From Salinibacter grassmerensis (lineage in GTDB: Bacteria > Bacteroidota > Rhodothermia > Rhodothermales > Salinibacteraceae), in assembly GCF_947077765.1 (NCBI RefSeq), contig NZ_CAMTTF010000001.1:408818-472817 (forward strand): a DNA stretch of 64,000 nt, given 5' to 3'. Shown here one piece after another: positions 17,736 through 25,572 of this stretch. Under the pieces are notes generated by a model. That model made no database searches, had not been told where the DNA came from, and saw nothing but the letters and a program-made list of their open reading frames with translations. The translations under genes were made by a program, and so were the position numbers. The stretch's first letter is position 1; every line of letters begins with the position of its first letter.

Positions 17736-18863
17736 ATGCGACGCACTCTCTCCCGTATCATCCTTGGGGTCTTCGTTCCCTTTCTCGTGGGGGGCGGCTT
17801 GGTCTCCCCGGCGATGGCACAGTCGGAATACGCTGCGGAGGAGAATCCCGTGCCCGAAGCGGGTCCGCGTACCTACGCCATCTACCGCACGACCGACTCG
17901 ATTTCGGTGGACGGACGACTCGACGAAGACGACTGGGGCGCGGCGCCGTGGACCGCCGACTTCGTAGACATCCGCGGGCGCGACGCCCCGACGCCACGGT
18001 TTCGGACCCGGGCCAAGATGCTGTGGGACGACGAGGCCCTCTACGTGGCGGCCCATCTCGAGGAGCCCGACGTGTGGGGCACCCTCACACAGCGGGACAC
18101 GGTGGTCTACTACGACGACGACTTTGAGGTCTTCATCGATCCCAACGGGACGACGCACAACTACTACGAGGTCGAGGTGAATGCCCTCGAGACCGTGTGG
18201 GACCTCATGCTCCTGAGCCCCTACCGCGACGGCGGTCCGGCCGTCGACGCCTGGGACGTGCGGGGCATCGACGCGGCGGTTGACGTGAAGGGGACCCTCA
18301 ACGATCCCTCGGACACCGACGAGGGGTGGACGGTGGAGATGGTGCTGCCCTGGGGCGCGCTGGAGGAGGCCGCACCGGGCGGGCGGCCCCCGCGTGCCGG
18401 TGACCAGTGGCGCCTGAACTTCTCGCGGGTCGACTGGCCCCTTGCCGTCGAGAATGGGACCTACGAAAAAGACCTCGACACCACGAAGGCGCATCCGGAG
18501 AGCAACTGGGTGTGGTCGCCGCAGGGGGCCATCGACATGCACCGGCCCGAACGGTGGGGCATCGTGCAATTTGCGGACGCCGAGGTCGGGACCGCGACCG
18601 TGTCCGTGGAGGAGCGTCCCAATCGGCGCGTGAAAGAGGCGCTACGGCGCCTTTACCATCGCCAGCAGGCGCACCGCGACGAACACGGCACGTACGCCAC
18701 GGCCCTCTCGGCCCTCAATGCCTCGAACGTTCAGCTTCCTGAGCGCGACTTTGCCCCCACGCTCCGAACGACCCAGACGATGTACGAAATCTCGGCGCCC
18801 GGGGTAAGGGGGACCACCGTTCACATCCGTCAGGACGGAAGGGTCTGGGTGACCGGAGAGTGA
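17736..18863 (+). CDS. Secreted carbohydrate-binding family 9-like protein
   Basis: A 375-residue exported protein with a signal peptide ending at SPAMAQ. Residues ~45-280 resemble the CBM9-like domain of bacterial sugar-binding/endo-xylanase-associated proteins: SISVDGRLDEDDWGAAPWT, a short acidic loop, VYYDDDFEVFIDPNGTTHNYYEVEVN, and GWTVEMVLPWGAL. The C-terminal ~90 residues (helical, then a small beta unit) are not assigned. Related proteins are often found beside GH3 NagZ-like enzymes and BadF-type kinases in Bacteroidota amino-sugar clusters, which fits here. It has its own operator and promoter. A binding role for GlcNAc-containing glycans is inferred, and no catalytic residues are visible. 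Confidence 0.8.
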   Translation: MRRTLSRIILGVFVPFLVGGGLVSPAMAQSEYAAEENPVPEAGPRTYAIYRTTDSISVDGRLDEDDWGAAPWTADFVDIRGRDAPTPRFRTRAKMLWDDEALYVAAHLEEPDVWGTLTQRDTVVYYDDDFEVFIDPNGTTHNYYEVEVNALETVWDLMLLSPYRDGGPAVDAWDVRGIDAAVDVKGTLNDPSDTDEGWTVEMVLPWGALEEAAPGGRPPRAGDQWRLNFSRVDWPLAVENGTYEKDLDTTKAHPESNWVWSPQGAIDMHRPERWGIVQFADAEVGTATVSVEERPNRRVKEALRRLYHRQQAHRDEHGTYATALSALNASNVQLPERDFAPTLRTTQTMYEISAPGVRGTTVHIRQDGRVWVTGE

Positions 18864-19228
18864 CGAAACGTGGAGGTGGCAAGCGCACGCGCCACTAGGT
18901 TTTGCTGAGGCTATTGCCCCTGGACGTGGGGACACGCAGCCACACACCGAATCGAACAGCCGTTTCGCCACCCGCCATGGCTAATCAGCATCGGTCTTTC
19001 GAGTCCCCCGTGGTCCCAGCCGCAGACACGGATTCTGGACTTCAACCTGACCCGGACACGCAAATGGAGGTGGAGAGACGAGATGTCGAATCGCAGGCGT
19101 CGCCCGAAAGACACTCCTTGTGCCGGCGCGGGTGGTCCCCAATTGCGGGGCTTGCGTTGAGGCCCGCCTGACCCGCTCGCCGCCGCCGCTTCCTGCTCGC
19201 CTTTTCCTGGTTGGCCCCGCCCCCGCCC
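18864..19228. other. Intergenic region before first symporter
   Basis: About 365 bp without a convincing gene. A 64-codon frame (ATG at 18977) has a C-rich start context but unremarkable composition and no recognisable motif. No LacI-type operator copy or strong promoter is apparent. Confidence 0.5.
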
Positions 19229-21052
19229 GTGACAAGCTTTGACTGGTTTTTTGTCGCCACCTACCTGATCTTCTCCTTCGGCATCGCGCTGTACTTCTAC
19301 CAGCGGGCTGGCGAGGACACCTCGGAGTTCTTCCTGTCAGGCCGCGCGATGCCCTGGTGGCTGGCCGGGACGAGCATGGTGGCCACCACGTTTGCCGTCG
19401 ACACGCCGCTTCTGGTGACGGAGATTGTGGCCCAGAACGGCATCGCGGGAAACTGGCTCTGGTGGAACGCCGCCATCGGCGGGATGCTGACGGTCTTCTT
19501 CTTTGCACGCCTCTGGCGCCGCAGCGGCGTGATGACGGACGTGGAGTTCGTCGAATTCCGGTACAGCGGGCGGGTGGCCGCGTGGCTGCGCGGTCTCAAG
19601 GCGCTCTTCTTTGGCCTCCTGCTGAACATCCTCATTATCGGATGGGTGTCGCTGGCGATGGAGACGGTCATCGACCGGCTCTTCCCCGACCTGACCCTGT
19701 TTGGACAGGCGGCCTTTTCGGTGCTGGGGCGGGAAATGAGCGCGGCCCTCGTGGTGACGGGCGGGCTCATCCTACTGGTGTCCGTCTACGCCCTGCTGTC
19801 GGGCCTCTGGGGCGTGATGGTGACGGACCTATTCCAGTTCGTGGTGGCGATGGGGGGCACCATCACGCTCGCCGTGCTCGTGCTCGACATGCCGGAGATC
19901 GGAGGAGTGGCGGGCCTCCGCGAGCAGCTGCCGGATGAGACGTTCAATCTGTTGCCCACGATCGGCGGGGCGGCGGAGGGGGCGGCGACCTTTTCGCTCT
20001 CGGCGCTGGCGTTTGCGGCGTACGCCGGGGTGCAGTGGTGGGCCAGTTGGTATCCGGGGGCTGAGCCGGGGGGCGGCGGCTACATCGCCCAACGCATGAT
20101 GAGCGCGAAGGACGAGCCGAATGCCCTCTTCGCCACGCTCTGGTACACCATCGCACACTTCTGCCTGCGGCCCTGGCCGTGGATTATCGTGGCGCTGGCC
20201 GCACTGGTGCTCTACCCGGACCTCAACGAGCCGCGCGCCGGGTTCGTGCTGGTGATGAAGGACGTACTTCCCCCTGGCCTTCTCGGGCTCCTCTTTGCGT
20301 CCTTCCTGGCGGCGTTCATGAGTACGGTCTCCACGCAGCTGAACTGGGGCGTCTCGTACCTCGTCAACGACTTCTGGGGACGCTTCGTGCGGCCCGACGC
20401 AGACGAGGCCCACTACGTACTCGTCTCGCGGATCCTCACGTTCGTGGTGGCCCTGCTGAGCCTCGTCGTCACCCTCTTCCTGAACACCATCGCCGAGGCG
20501 TGGGGCCTGCTGCTGTCCGCCTCCGCCGGGCTGGGGCTCGTGCTCATCCTGCGCTGGTACTGGTGGCGCGTGAACGCATGGAGCGAGATGGCGGCCACCC
20601 TGGCCCCGATCGGGCTGACCGTGGTGGCCCTCGTGCTGAACGTGTTCGGTGTGCAGGTGCCGGGCCTGCAGGCCGACTTTCCCCTGAACCTCTACTCGGT
20701 GGTCGGGTTTACGACGGTCGTCTGGCTCGCGGCAACCTTTCTCACACGCCCGACTGACGAGGAGACGCTCGATGCGTTCTACCGAAAGGTCCATCCCGGC
20801 GGGCCCGGCTGGACGCCGGTGGCGGAGCGGCACCCCGACGTGACGGCGGACTCGGGACTGGGCCGCCTCGCACTGGACTGGCTCGTGGGGGTCGTGCTCG
20901 TGTACAGCACCCTCTTTGGCACCGGGTATCTCATCCTGGGATGGACGCTCTGGGGCCTGGCCTGTATCGCGGTGTCCCTGACGGCGGCGACGTATCTGTG
21001 GCGGGACCTGCAGCGGGACGAGATCTCGCTGATTGGCATGGGGGAGGAATAA
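19229..21052 (+). CDS. Sodium:solute symporter (SSS family)
   Basis: A ~607-residue inner-membrane Na+/solute symporter with 13 or more hydrophobic segments, in keeping with a salt-rich habitat. Family signatures include the N-terminal YLIFSFGIALYFYQRAGEDT, FFLSGRAMPWWLAGTSMVAT and, later, GLLFASFLAAFMSTVSTQLN, which corresponds to the conserved sodium-site helix. The GTG at 19229 (MTSFDWFF) is chosen; a TTG at 19211 would add six Pro-rich residues. The next gene (GH3 fusion) starts 48 bp downstream, suggesting an operon that imports and cleaves amino-sugar compounds. The transported sugar (GlcNAc, chitobiose or a muropeptide sugar) is inferred. Confidence 0.88.
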   Translation: MTSFDWFFVATYLIFSFGIALYFYQRAGEDTSEFFLSGRAMPWWLAGTSMVATTFAVDTPLLVTEIVAQNGIAGNWLWWNAAIGGMLTVFFFARLWRRSGVMTDVEFVEFRYSGRVAAWLRGLKALFFGLLLNILIIGWVSLAMETVIDRLFPDLTLFGQAAFSVLGREMSAALVVTGGLILLVSVYALLSGLWGVMVTDLFQFVVAMGGTITLAVLVLDMPEIGGVAGLREQLPDETFNLLPTIGGAAEGAATFSLSALAFAAYAGVQWWASWYPGAEPGGGGYIAQRMMSAKDEPNALFATLWYTIAHFCLRPWPWIIVALAALVLYPDLNEPRAGFVLVMKDVLPPGLLGLLFASFLAAFMSTVSTQLNWGVSYLVNDFWGRFVRPDADEAHYVLVSRILTFVVALLSLVVTLFLNTIAEAWGLLLSASAGLGLVLILRWYWWRVNAWSEMAATLAPIGLTVVALVLNVFGVQVPGLQADFPLNLYSVVGFTTVVWLAATFLTRPTDEETLDAFYRKVHPGGPGWTPVAERHPDVTADSGLGRLALDWLVGVVLVYSTLFGTGYLILGWTLWGLACIAVSLTAATYLWRDLQRDEISLIGMGEE

Positions 21053-21100
21053 CCTGAACCGGGGGGAGCACGATGTCTGCACGTTCTGAAGGCTGCACCC

Positions 21101-24040
21101 ATGATGACGACCTCCCTGCGCCACCTTCTCACGGCCGCCGGCCTCACGGTGGCGGCCGTCGTTGTCTCCGTCGCGTTTAGTACGCCTGGCACCACCCCCT
21201 TTGCGGCGAGTCTCATGGGCGCGCCGTCCGAGACGCCGGACACGACGGACGGGGCGACGGCGGCCTGGGCCGAGCGGCAGTTCCGGGACATGACCCTCGA
21301 CGAGAAGATCGCGCAGCTTTTCGTGGTCCGGATCGACGGGGAGTTCCAGAACGCGAACACCCCCTCGTACCGCGAGACGGTCGCGCTTGTCGAAGAGTTT
21401 GGGGCGGGCGGGCTCATCTTTGGGCCGGGCACGCCGATGACCCAGATCGCGATGGCCAATGACCTGCAGGCGAAGGCCGAGCGGCCCCTCCTCGTGGCGC
21501 AGGACACGGAGTGGGGCGTGGGCATGCGCATCGACGAGGCCACCTCGTTCCCGCCGGCCATGGCGATTGGGGCCACGCGGGATGCGTCCCATGCCTACCG
21601 GGTGGGCTACGCAACGGCCCGGGAGGCCCGGGCGCTCGGCGTGCACCAGCTCTACGCGCCGGTGGCGGACGTCAACAACAACCCCAAGAATCCCATCATC
21701 AACGTTCGCTCGTTTGGCGAGTCGCCCTCCCTGGTGGGGACGATGGCCTCGGCCTTCACTCGGGGGGCGCAGCGGGGCGGGACCCTCGCGACGGTGAAGC
21801 ACTTTCCCGGCCACGGCGATACGGACGTCGACTCGCACATCAACCTGCCGATCCTTCGGTTCGACCGAAGCCGTCTCGACTCCCTCGAACTGATGCCGTT
21901 CCGGCAGACCCTCGACGCGGGGGTGGAGAGCGTCATGACTGGCCACCTCGCCCTTCCCAAGATTGCGGCGGACAGTGTGCCGGCCACCCTCTCTCGTCCC
22001 CTGACCCACGATCTTCTTCGAGAGGAGCTTGGGTTCGACGGGCTCGTGGTGACCGACGCCTTGAACATGCAGGCCGTCACCCGCACGTTCGGCGTTGGCG
22101 AGACGGCGGTGCGCGTGCTTGAGGCGGGGGCGGACCTCGTGCTCATGTCCACCAACCCGCACGCGGCGCACCAGGCGGTCCGGCGGGCGGTGACCACCGG
22201 GCGCATCGACACGACCGAGATCAACGACTCGGTGCGGCGGCTCCTTGAGGTGAAACAGAACCTCAATCTGCACGAGGCCCGACGGGTCTCGCTCGACACG
22301 ACCCGGCACCGCGTGGCACGGCGGTCCCACGAGGTGCTGTCCCACACCGTGGCCCGCGAGTCGCTCACGCTCCTTGCCAACGCGGACTCTCTTCTGCCCC
22401 TCACGCCGCCGGAGCAGCACGACGTCCTCGTTGTTACGCTCAGCGACAGTGAGTATCCGGGGACGGGCGATACATTCGTCGATCGACTTCGGGACCAGCC
22501 CGCCATCAAAACTCTCGACACGCGCCGCCTCGACCCGCGCTCCGACTCGGCGGACGTGCAGGACCACCAGGCGGACGCGTCGGACTACGATGTCGTGGTC
22601 GTGCCGTCCTTCCTCCGCGTCCAGGCGTGGAGCGGGTCGATCGGACTGAGCGACATGCACCACGACTTCCTCGAGGACCTGGCGGGTACGGACACGCCGG
22701 TCGCGTTCGTGGCCTTCGGCAACCCCTACGCCCCGACGGGGCTGGCGCCCGCCCCGGACGCCATTCTGGCCGCCTACGGCTCCGGTGATGCCTCGCAGCG
22801 GGCCGCCGCGCAGGCGCTTGGCGGGGGCGCCGGCACGCCGGGGCGCCTGCCGGTCACCATTCCGGGGGTGGCCGAGAAGGGAGAGGGGCGCCGGCTCGAT
22901 CCCGTCTCGCCCCGTGAGGGGACTCCCGAATCGGTGGGGATGGACGGGGCGCAGCTTGCCCGCCTCGACACGCTGCTCCGCTCGGCCATGCTTGACGGCG
23001 CGTTTCCGGGCGCCGCCGTCGCCGTGGGACGCGGACCGGCCCTCGCGAAGCTCGACGCCTACGGCTACCATACCTACGACGAGACGAAGCCGGTACAGAC
23101 GGGCACCCAGTACGACCTCGCCTCGCTCACGAAGGTGGTGGCTACAACCACCGCCGTCATGAAGCTCTACGAGGCCGACTCCCTCGCGCTCGACGCCCCG
23201 GTGGCCCGCTACCTTCCCGACTTCGCCCAGAACGGCAAGGAGGCGGTCACTGTGCGCCAGCTGCTTGCCCACTCGTCGGGCCTGAAGCCATACCTGGATC
23301 CCGACGAGCGCGGCCCGACCCGGGCGGCCCTCCTCGACACCGTCATGGCCCAGCCGCTCACGTACACGCCCGGCACCCAGGCCACCTACAGTGGGCTCAA
23401 CGCGATTACGCTGATGCGCATCGTGGAGACGATTAGCGGCCGGTCGTTCGACGCGTTCTGCCGGGCGCACATTTTTGAGCCGCTCGGGATGGATCAGACG
23501 GGGTTCTACGACGCCGACGTCACCCGTGAATGGGTGGCGCCGACGACCGATACCTCGGGCACGCAGCGTCAAGGAGGCGTCCACGACCCGATGGCCCGCG
23601 ATATGAACGGGGTCTCGGGGAACGCGGGGCTCTTTTCGACCGCTGCCGACCTGGCCCGCTTCGGGTACATGCTGACCCACGAGGGCCGAATCGACGGGCG
23701 ACAGTTTCTAGAGCCGCAGACGATCAAGACGTTTACGGCACAGACCGACGTGCCAGGTAGCACCCGGGCCCTCGGGTGGGACACCAAGAGCTCGGAGGGG
23801 TACTCCTCGGCCGGGGAGGACTTCTCGGCGGGGAGCTTCGGGCACACCGGCTACACGGGGACCTCGTTCTGGGTCGATCCGGCGGAGGATCTCTTCTTCG
23901 TCCTGCTCACGAACCGCGTGTACCCGGACGACACCTCTGATCAGATTACGCAGGTTCGTCCACGGGCGGCCGACATCGTGCACCGCGCGATTGAAGGGCC
24001 GCCCCGTCCGCTGCTTCCCGGACCCGCACCGGGGCAGTGA
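21101..24040 (+). CDS. NagZ-like GH3 beta-N-acetylglucosaminidase fused to beta-lactamase-fold serine hydrolase
   Basis: A 979-residue exported two-enzyme fusion. After an N-terminal hydrophobic signal, residues ~55-390 form a GH3 barrel with the NagZ hallmark KHFPGHGDTDVDSH (H234/H238 loop carrying the catalytic His-Asp) and the nucleophile in VVTDALNM (D319). A GH3 C-terminal alpha/beta domain follows (~410-600). Residues ~610-960 are a class C beta-lactamase/EstB-type serine hydrolase with S675-x-x-K678 (ASLTK), Y763 (YSGLN) and H915-T-G. NagZ-type enzymes remove non-reducing GlcNAc from peptidoglycan or chitin fragments; the hydrolase could act on peptide or acyl groups. Such fusions are known in Bacteroidota. 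It lies 48 bp after the symporter. Substrate assignment is inferred. Confidence 0.9.
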   Translation: MMTTSLRHLLTAAGLTVAAVVVSVAFSTPGTTPFAASLMGAPSETPDTTDGATAAWAERQFRDMTLDEKIAQLFVVRIDGEFQNANTPSYRETVALVEEFGAGGLIFGPGTPMTQIAMANDLQAKAERPLLVAQDTEWGVGMRIDEATSFPPAMAIGATRDASHAYRVGYATAREARALGVHQLYAPVADVNNNPKNPIINVRSFGESPSLVGTMASAFTRGAQRGGTLATVKHFPGHGDTDVDSHINLPILRFDRSRLDSLELMPFRQTLDAGVESVMTGHLALPKIAADSVPATLSRPLTHDLLREELGFDGLVVTDALNMQAVTRTFGVGETAVRVLEAGADLVLMSTNPHAAHQAVRRAVTTGRIDTTEINDSVRRLLEVKQNLNLHEARRVSLDTTRHRVARRSHEVLSHTVARESLTLLANADSLLPLTPPEQHDVLVVTLSDSEYPGTGDTFVDRLRDQPAIKTLDTRRLDPRSDSADVQDHQADASDYDVVVVPSFLRVQAWSGSIGLSDMHHDFLEDLAGTDTPVAFVAFGNPYAPTGLAPAPDAILAAYGSGDASQRAAAQALGGGAGTPGRLPVTIPGVAEKGEGRRLDPVSPREGTPESVGMDGAQLARLDTLLRSAMLDGAFPGAAVAVGRGPALAKLDAYGYHTYDETKPVQTGTQYDLASLTKVVATTTAVMKLYEADSLALDAPVARYLPDFAQNGKEAVTVRQLLAHSSGLKPYLDPDERGPTRAALLDTVMAQPLTYTPGTQATYSGLNAITLMRIVETISGRSFDAFCRAHIFEPLGMDQTGFYDADVTREWVAPTTDTSGTQRQGGVHDPMARDMNGVSGNAGLFSTAADLARFGYMLTHEGRIDGRQFLEPQTIKTFTAQTDVPGSTRALGWDTKSSEGYSSAGEDFSAGSFGHTGYTGTSFWVDPAEDLFFVLLTNRVYPDDTSDQITQVRPRAADIVHRAIEGPPRPLLPGPAPGQ

Positions 24041-24157
24041 CGGCATGCCCGAAAAGATCCCATGGCGAGTGCAATCAAGGAGCTCGACGCCCGTGCCGCA
24101 CGGACGCCCGACGGGGCTGAGTGGCGGAAAAGGGCATTCGGCCAGAGGGGAATCTTC

Positions 24158-24171
24158 TGGAACCGGTCCCT
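24158..24171. promoter_or_regulatory. Distal LacI-type operator, kinase region
   Basis: TGGAACCGGTCCCT matches the locus motif in 11 or 12 of 14 positions. It lies 74 bp (centre to centre) upstream of the stronger proximal copy, an arrangement that would permit looping. Confidence 0.45.
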
Positions 24172-24231
24172 GTCTCGTCGCTCTCTCCCGCGCAGACCGC
24201 TCAAGACGGCCCACTGGCACCAAGGGGGGGG

Positions 24232-24245
24232 TGGAACCGCTTCCA
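24232..24245. promoter_or_regulatory. Proximal LacI-type operator of the kinase
   Basis: TGGAACCGCTTCCA has outer TGGAA/TTCCA arms that are perfectly complementary around CCGC. It ends 15 bp before the predicted -35 box, repeating the spacing at the two other promoters. Confidence 0.65.
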
Positions 24246-24260
24246 TCTTCTAGGGGAGCG

Positions 24261-24289
24261 TTCCAGTTCTGTTCTCCAGTTCCTATACT
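24261..24289 (+). promoter_or_regulatory. Predicted promoter of the sugar kinase
   Basis: TATACT (24284-24289) is a good -10 box. The -35 position 17 bp upstream (TTCCAG) is weak, which fits a promoter depending on an activator bound just upstream. Confidence 0.4.
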
Positions 24290-24385
24290 GACCCTCGTCG
24301 TAACAGCACCGTTGACCAATCGGCGGTCGTGGGCCGAGAGCCCGCACGCATCCCGCATCTTATTCTCGACACCGGCCCTGCCTCC

Positions 24386-25300
24386 GTGTCCGAAAATCAC
24401 TTCTTCGCTGGCCTTGACGCCGGCGGTTCCAAGACGCTGCTGCTCGCCGAATGCGAAGCATGCCCGGAACGGATTGATCGTCATGGACCCGCCGCCAACC
24501 CGCAACGGGTCGGAATGGACCAGTCGGTCCAGGTGCTGTCCACGCTGGTACGGAAGACCCTTCGGTCCCAACGGCCCGTCGACCAGCTGTCGGTCTGTGC
24601 GGGCGTGGCCGGCGCGGGCCGCCCCGACGAGCAGCAGGCCCTGGCCGACCGGCTTCGCCGGAAACTGAGGGACGACGCAAAGTCGGTCGCTGTAGAGGTG
24701 GTCCACGACGCCTACATTGCCCTGGATGCGGCCTTTGGTTCGGAGAGCGGGCTCGTGGTCATCGCGGGTACCGGCTCCGTCGTGCTTGCCCGGACGCGGG
24801 CAGGGACCGCCCACCGGGTCGGAGGGTGGGGGCACCTTCTTGGGGATCCGGGCAGCGGGTACGCCATGGGACAGGCGGGCCTACGGGCCGTCGCGGAGGC
24901 CTTCGACGGAGGGGCCGATACGACCCTCCGCCCGCGCATCGCCAGGGAGTACGGCGTCGATGAACGGGCCGCTCTCCTTCACTGGGTGTATCGGGACCGT
25001 CCCCCCCTTCAGGACGTCGCTCCGCTTGTGATTGAAGCCTCGGCGGACGGGGACGCGGTGGCAACGGACATTCTGACTTCCCAGGTGGCCGAGTTGGTGC
25101 GGCAGGTCGAGTGGCTGCTTCGTGAAACGGACGACGTGGCGCCCCGAATTGCACTGCTCGGGGGGATGCTCCAGAACGAGCACTACGCAGCGGCACTCCG
25201 ACGCGCCCTTGTTGACCAGATCCCGGACTGGTCGGTGGAGGTGCTCCGGCATGAGCCGGCCGTAGGGGCCCTGCGCCGTGCGCGCCGCTTGGATGAGTAA
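24386..25300 (+). CDS. BadF/BadG-family kinase, probable N-acetylglucosamine (or MurNAc) kinase
   Basis: A 304-residue ASKHA-fold kinase of the BadF/BadG/BcrA/BcrD family, which includes GlcNAc and MurNAc kinases. The ATP phosphate-1 loop is FAGLDAGGSKT, phosphate 2 is VVIAGTGSVVLAR, and GGWGHLLGDPGSGYAMGQ is the typical sugar-kinase motif. The adenosine region is IALLGGMLQNE. The frame begins earlier (24329), but the GTG at 24386 puts the phosphate-1 loop near the N-terminus as usual. It would phosphorylate the imported amino sugar in the cytosol. It is preceded by two LacI-type operators and followed by the second symporter. Whether GlcNAc, MurNAc or glucosamine is used cannot be decided from sequence. 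Confidence 0.85.
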   Translation: MSENHFFAGLDAGGSKTLLLAECEACPERIDRHGPAANPQRVGMDQSVQVLSTLVRKTLRSQRPVDQLSVCAGVAGAGRPDEQQALADRLRRKLRDDAKSVAVEVVHDAYIALDAAFGSESGLVVIAGTGSVVLARTRAGTAHRVGGWGHLLGDPGSGYAMGQAGLRAVAEAFDGGADTTLRPRIAREYGVDERAALLHWVYRDRPPLQDVAPLVIEASADGDAVATDILTSQVAELVRQVEWLLRETDDVAPRIALLGGMLQNEHYAAALRRALVDQIPDWSVEVLRHEPAVGALRRARRLDE

Positions 25301-25572
25301 GAAACTCGGACACGCCTGCTCGTTTCCCATCGCCCCGGCAGGAACGAGTCGATGGTGACGCCGGCACGCGGGAGGGGCTGTCACCATGGGGACCCGTGCT
25401 GGGGCGGGGCAAGGTGACGAGGCCCACGGCTCATCACATGGCCCGCCGGTTGCGCCGGCGTCGAGATCGTGGGAGGCCGTGTTCGCGCTTCTGCGCTCTC
25501 GCCGTGACGTTGTTCGATGCGAGAAGAGCCCCGCGTCTATTTCCCCTGCGTCCCCAATTGCCGCCCTGGCCC

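Larger units (their letters stand above)
24041..24385. other. Regulatory region of the sugar kinase
   Basis: 345 bp without a gene. It contains two LacI-type operator matches and a predicted promoter, listed separately. A further GGGAGCGTTCC stretch at 24254 overlaps the -35 region and is not a full site. Confidence 0.6.

Noticed and set aside
18977-19171. Possible 64-residue gene before the first symporter
   Set aside because: The start context is acceptable, but composition and lack of any motif give no positive support.
19829-23680. A 1283-codon open frame on the minus strand opposite the symporter and the GH3 fusion
   Set aside because: It runs antisense to two genes with clear catalytic and membrane motifs. 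Long antisense frames are expected in high-GC DNA, and its translation (Arg/Gly/His-rich) shows no domain.
24253-24266. Third operator-like stretch GGGAGCGTTCC in the kinase promoter
   Set aside because: It needs a one-base deletion to fit the palindrome and overlaps the -35 position.
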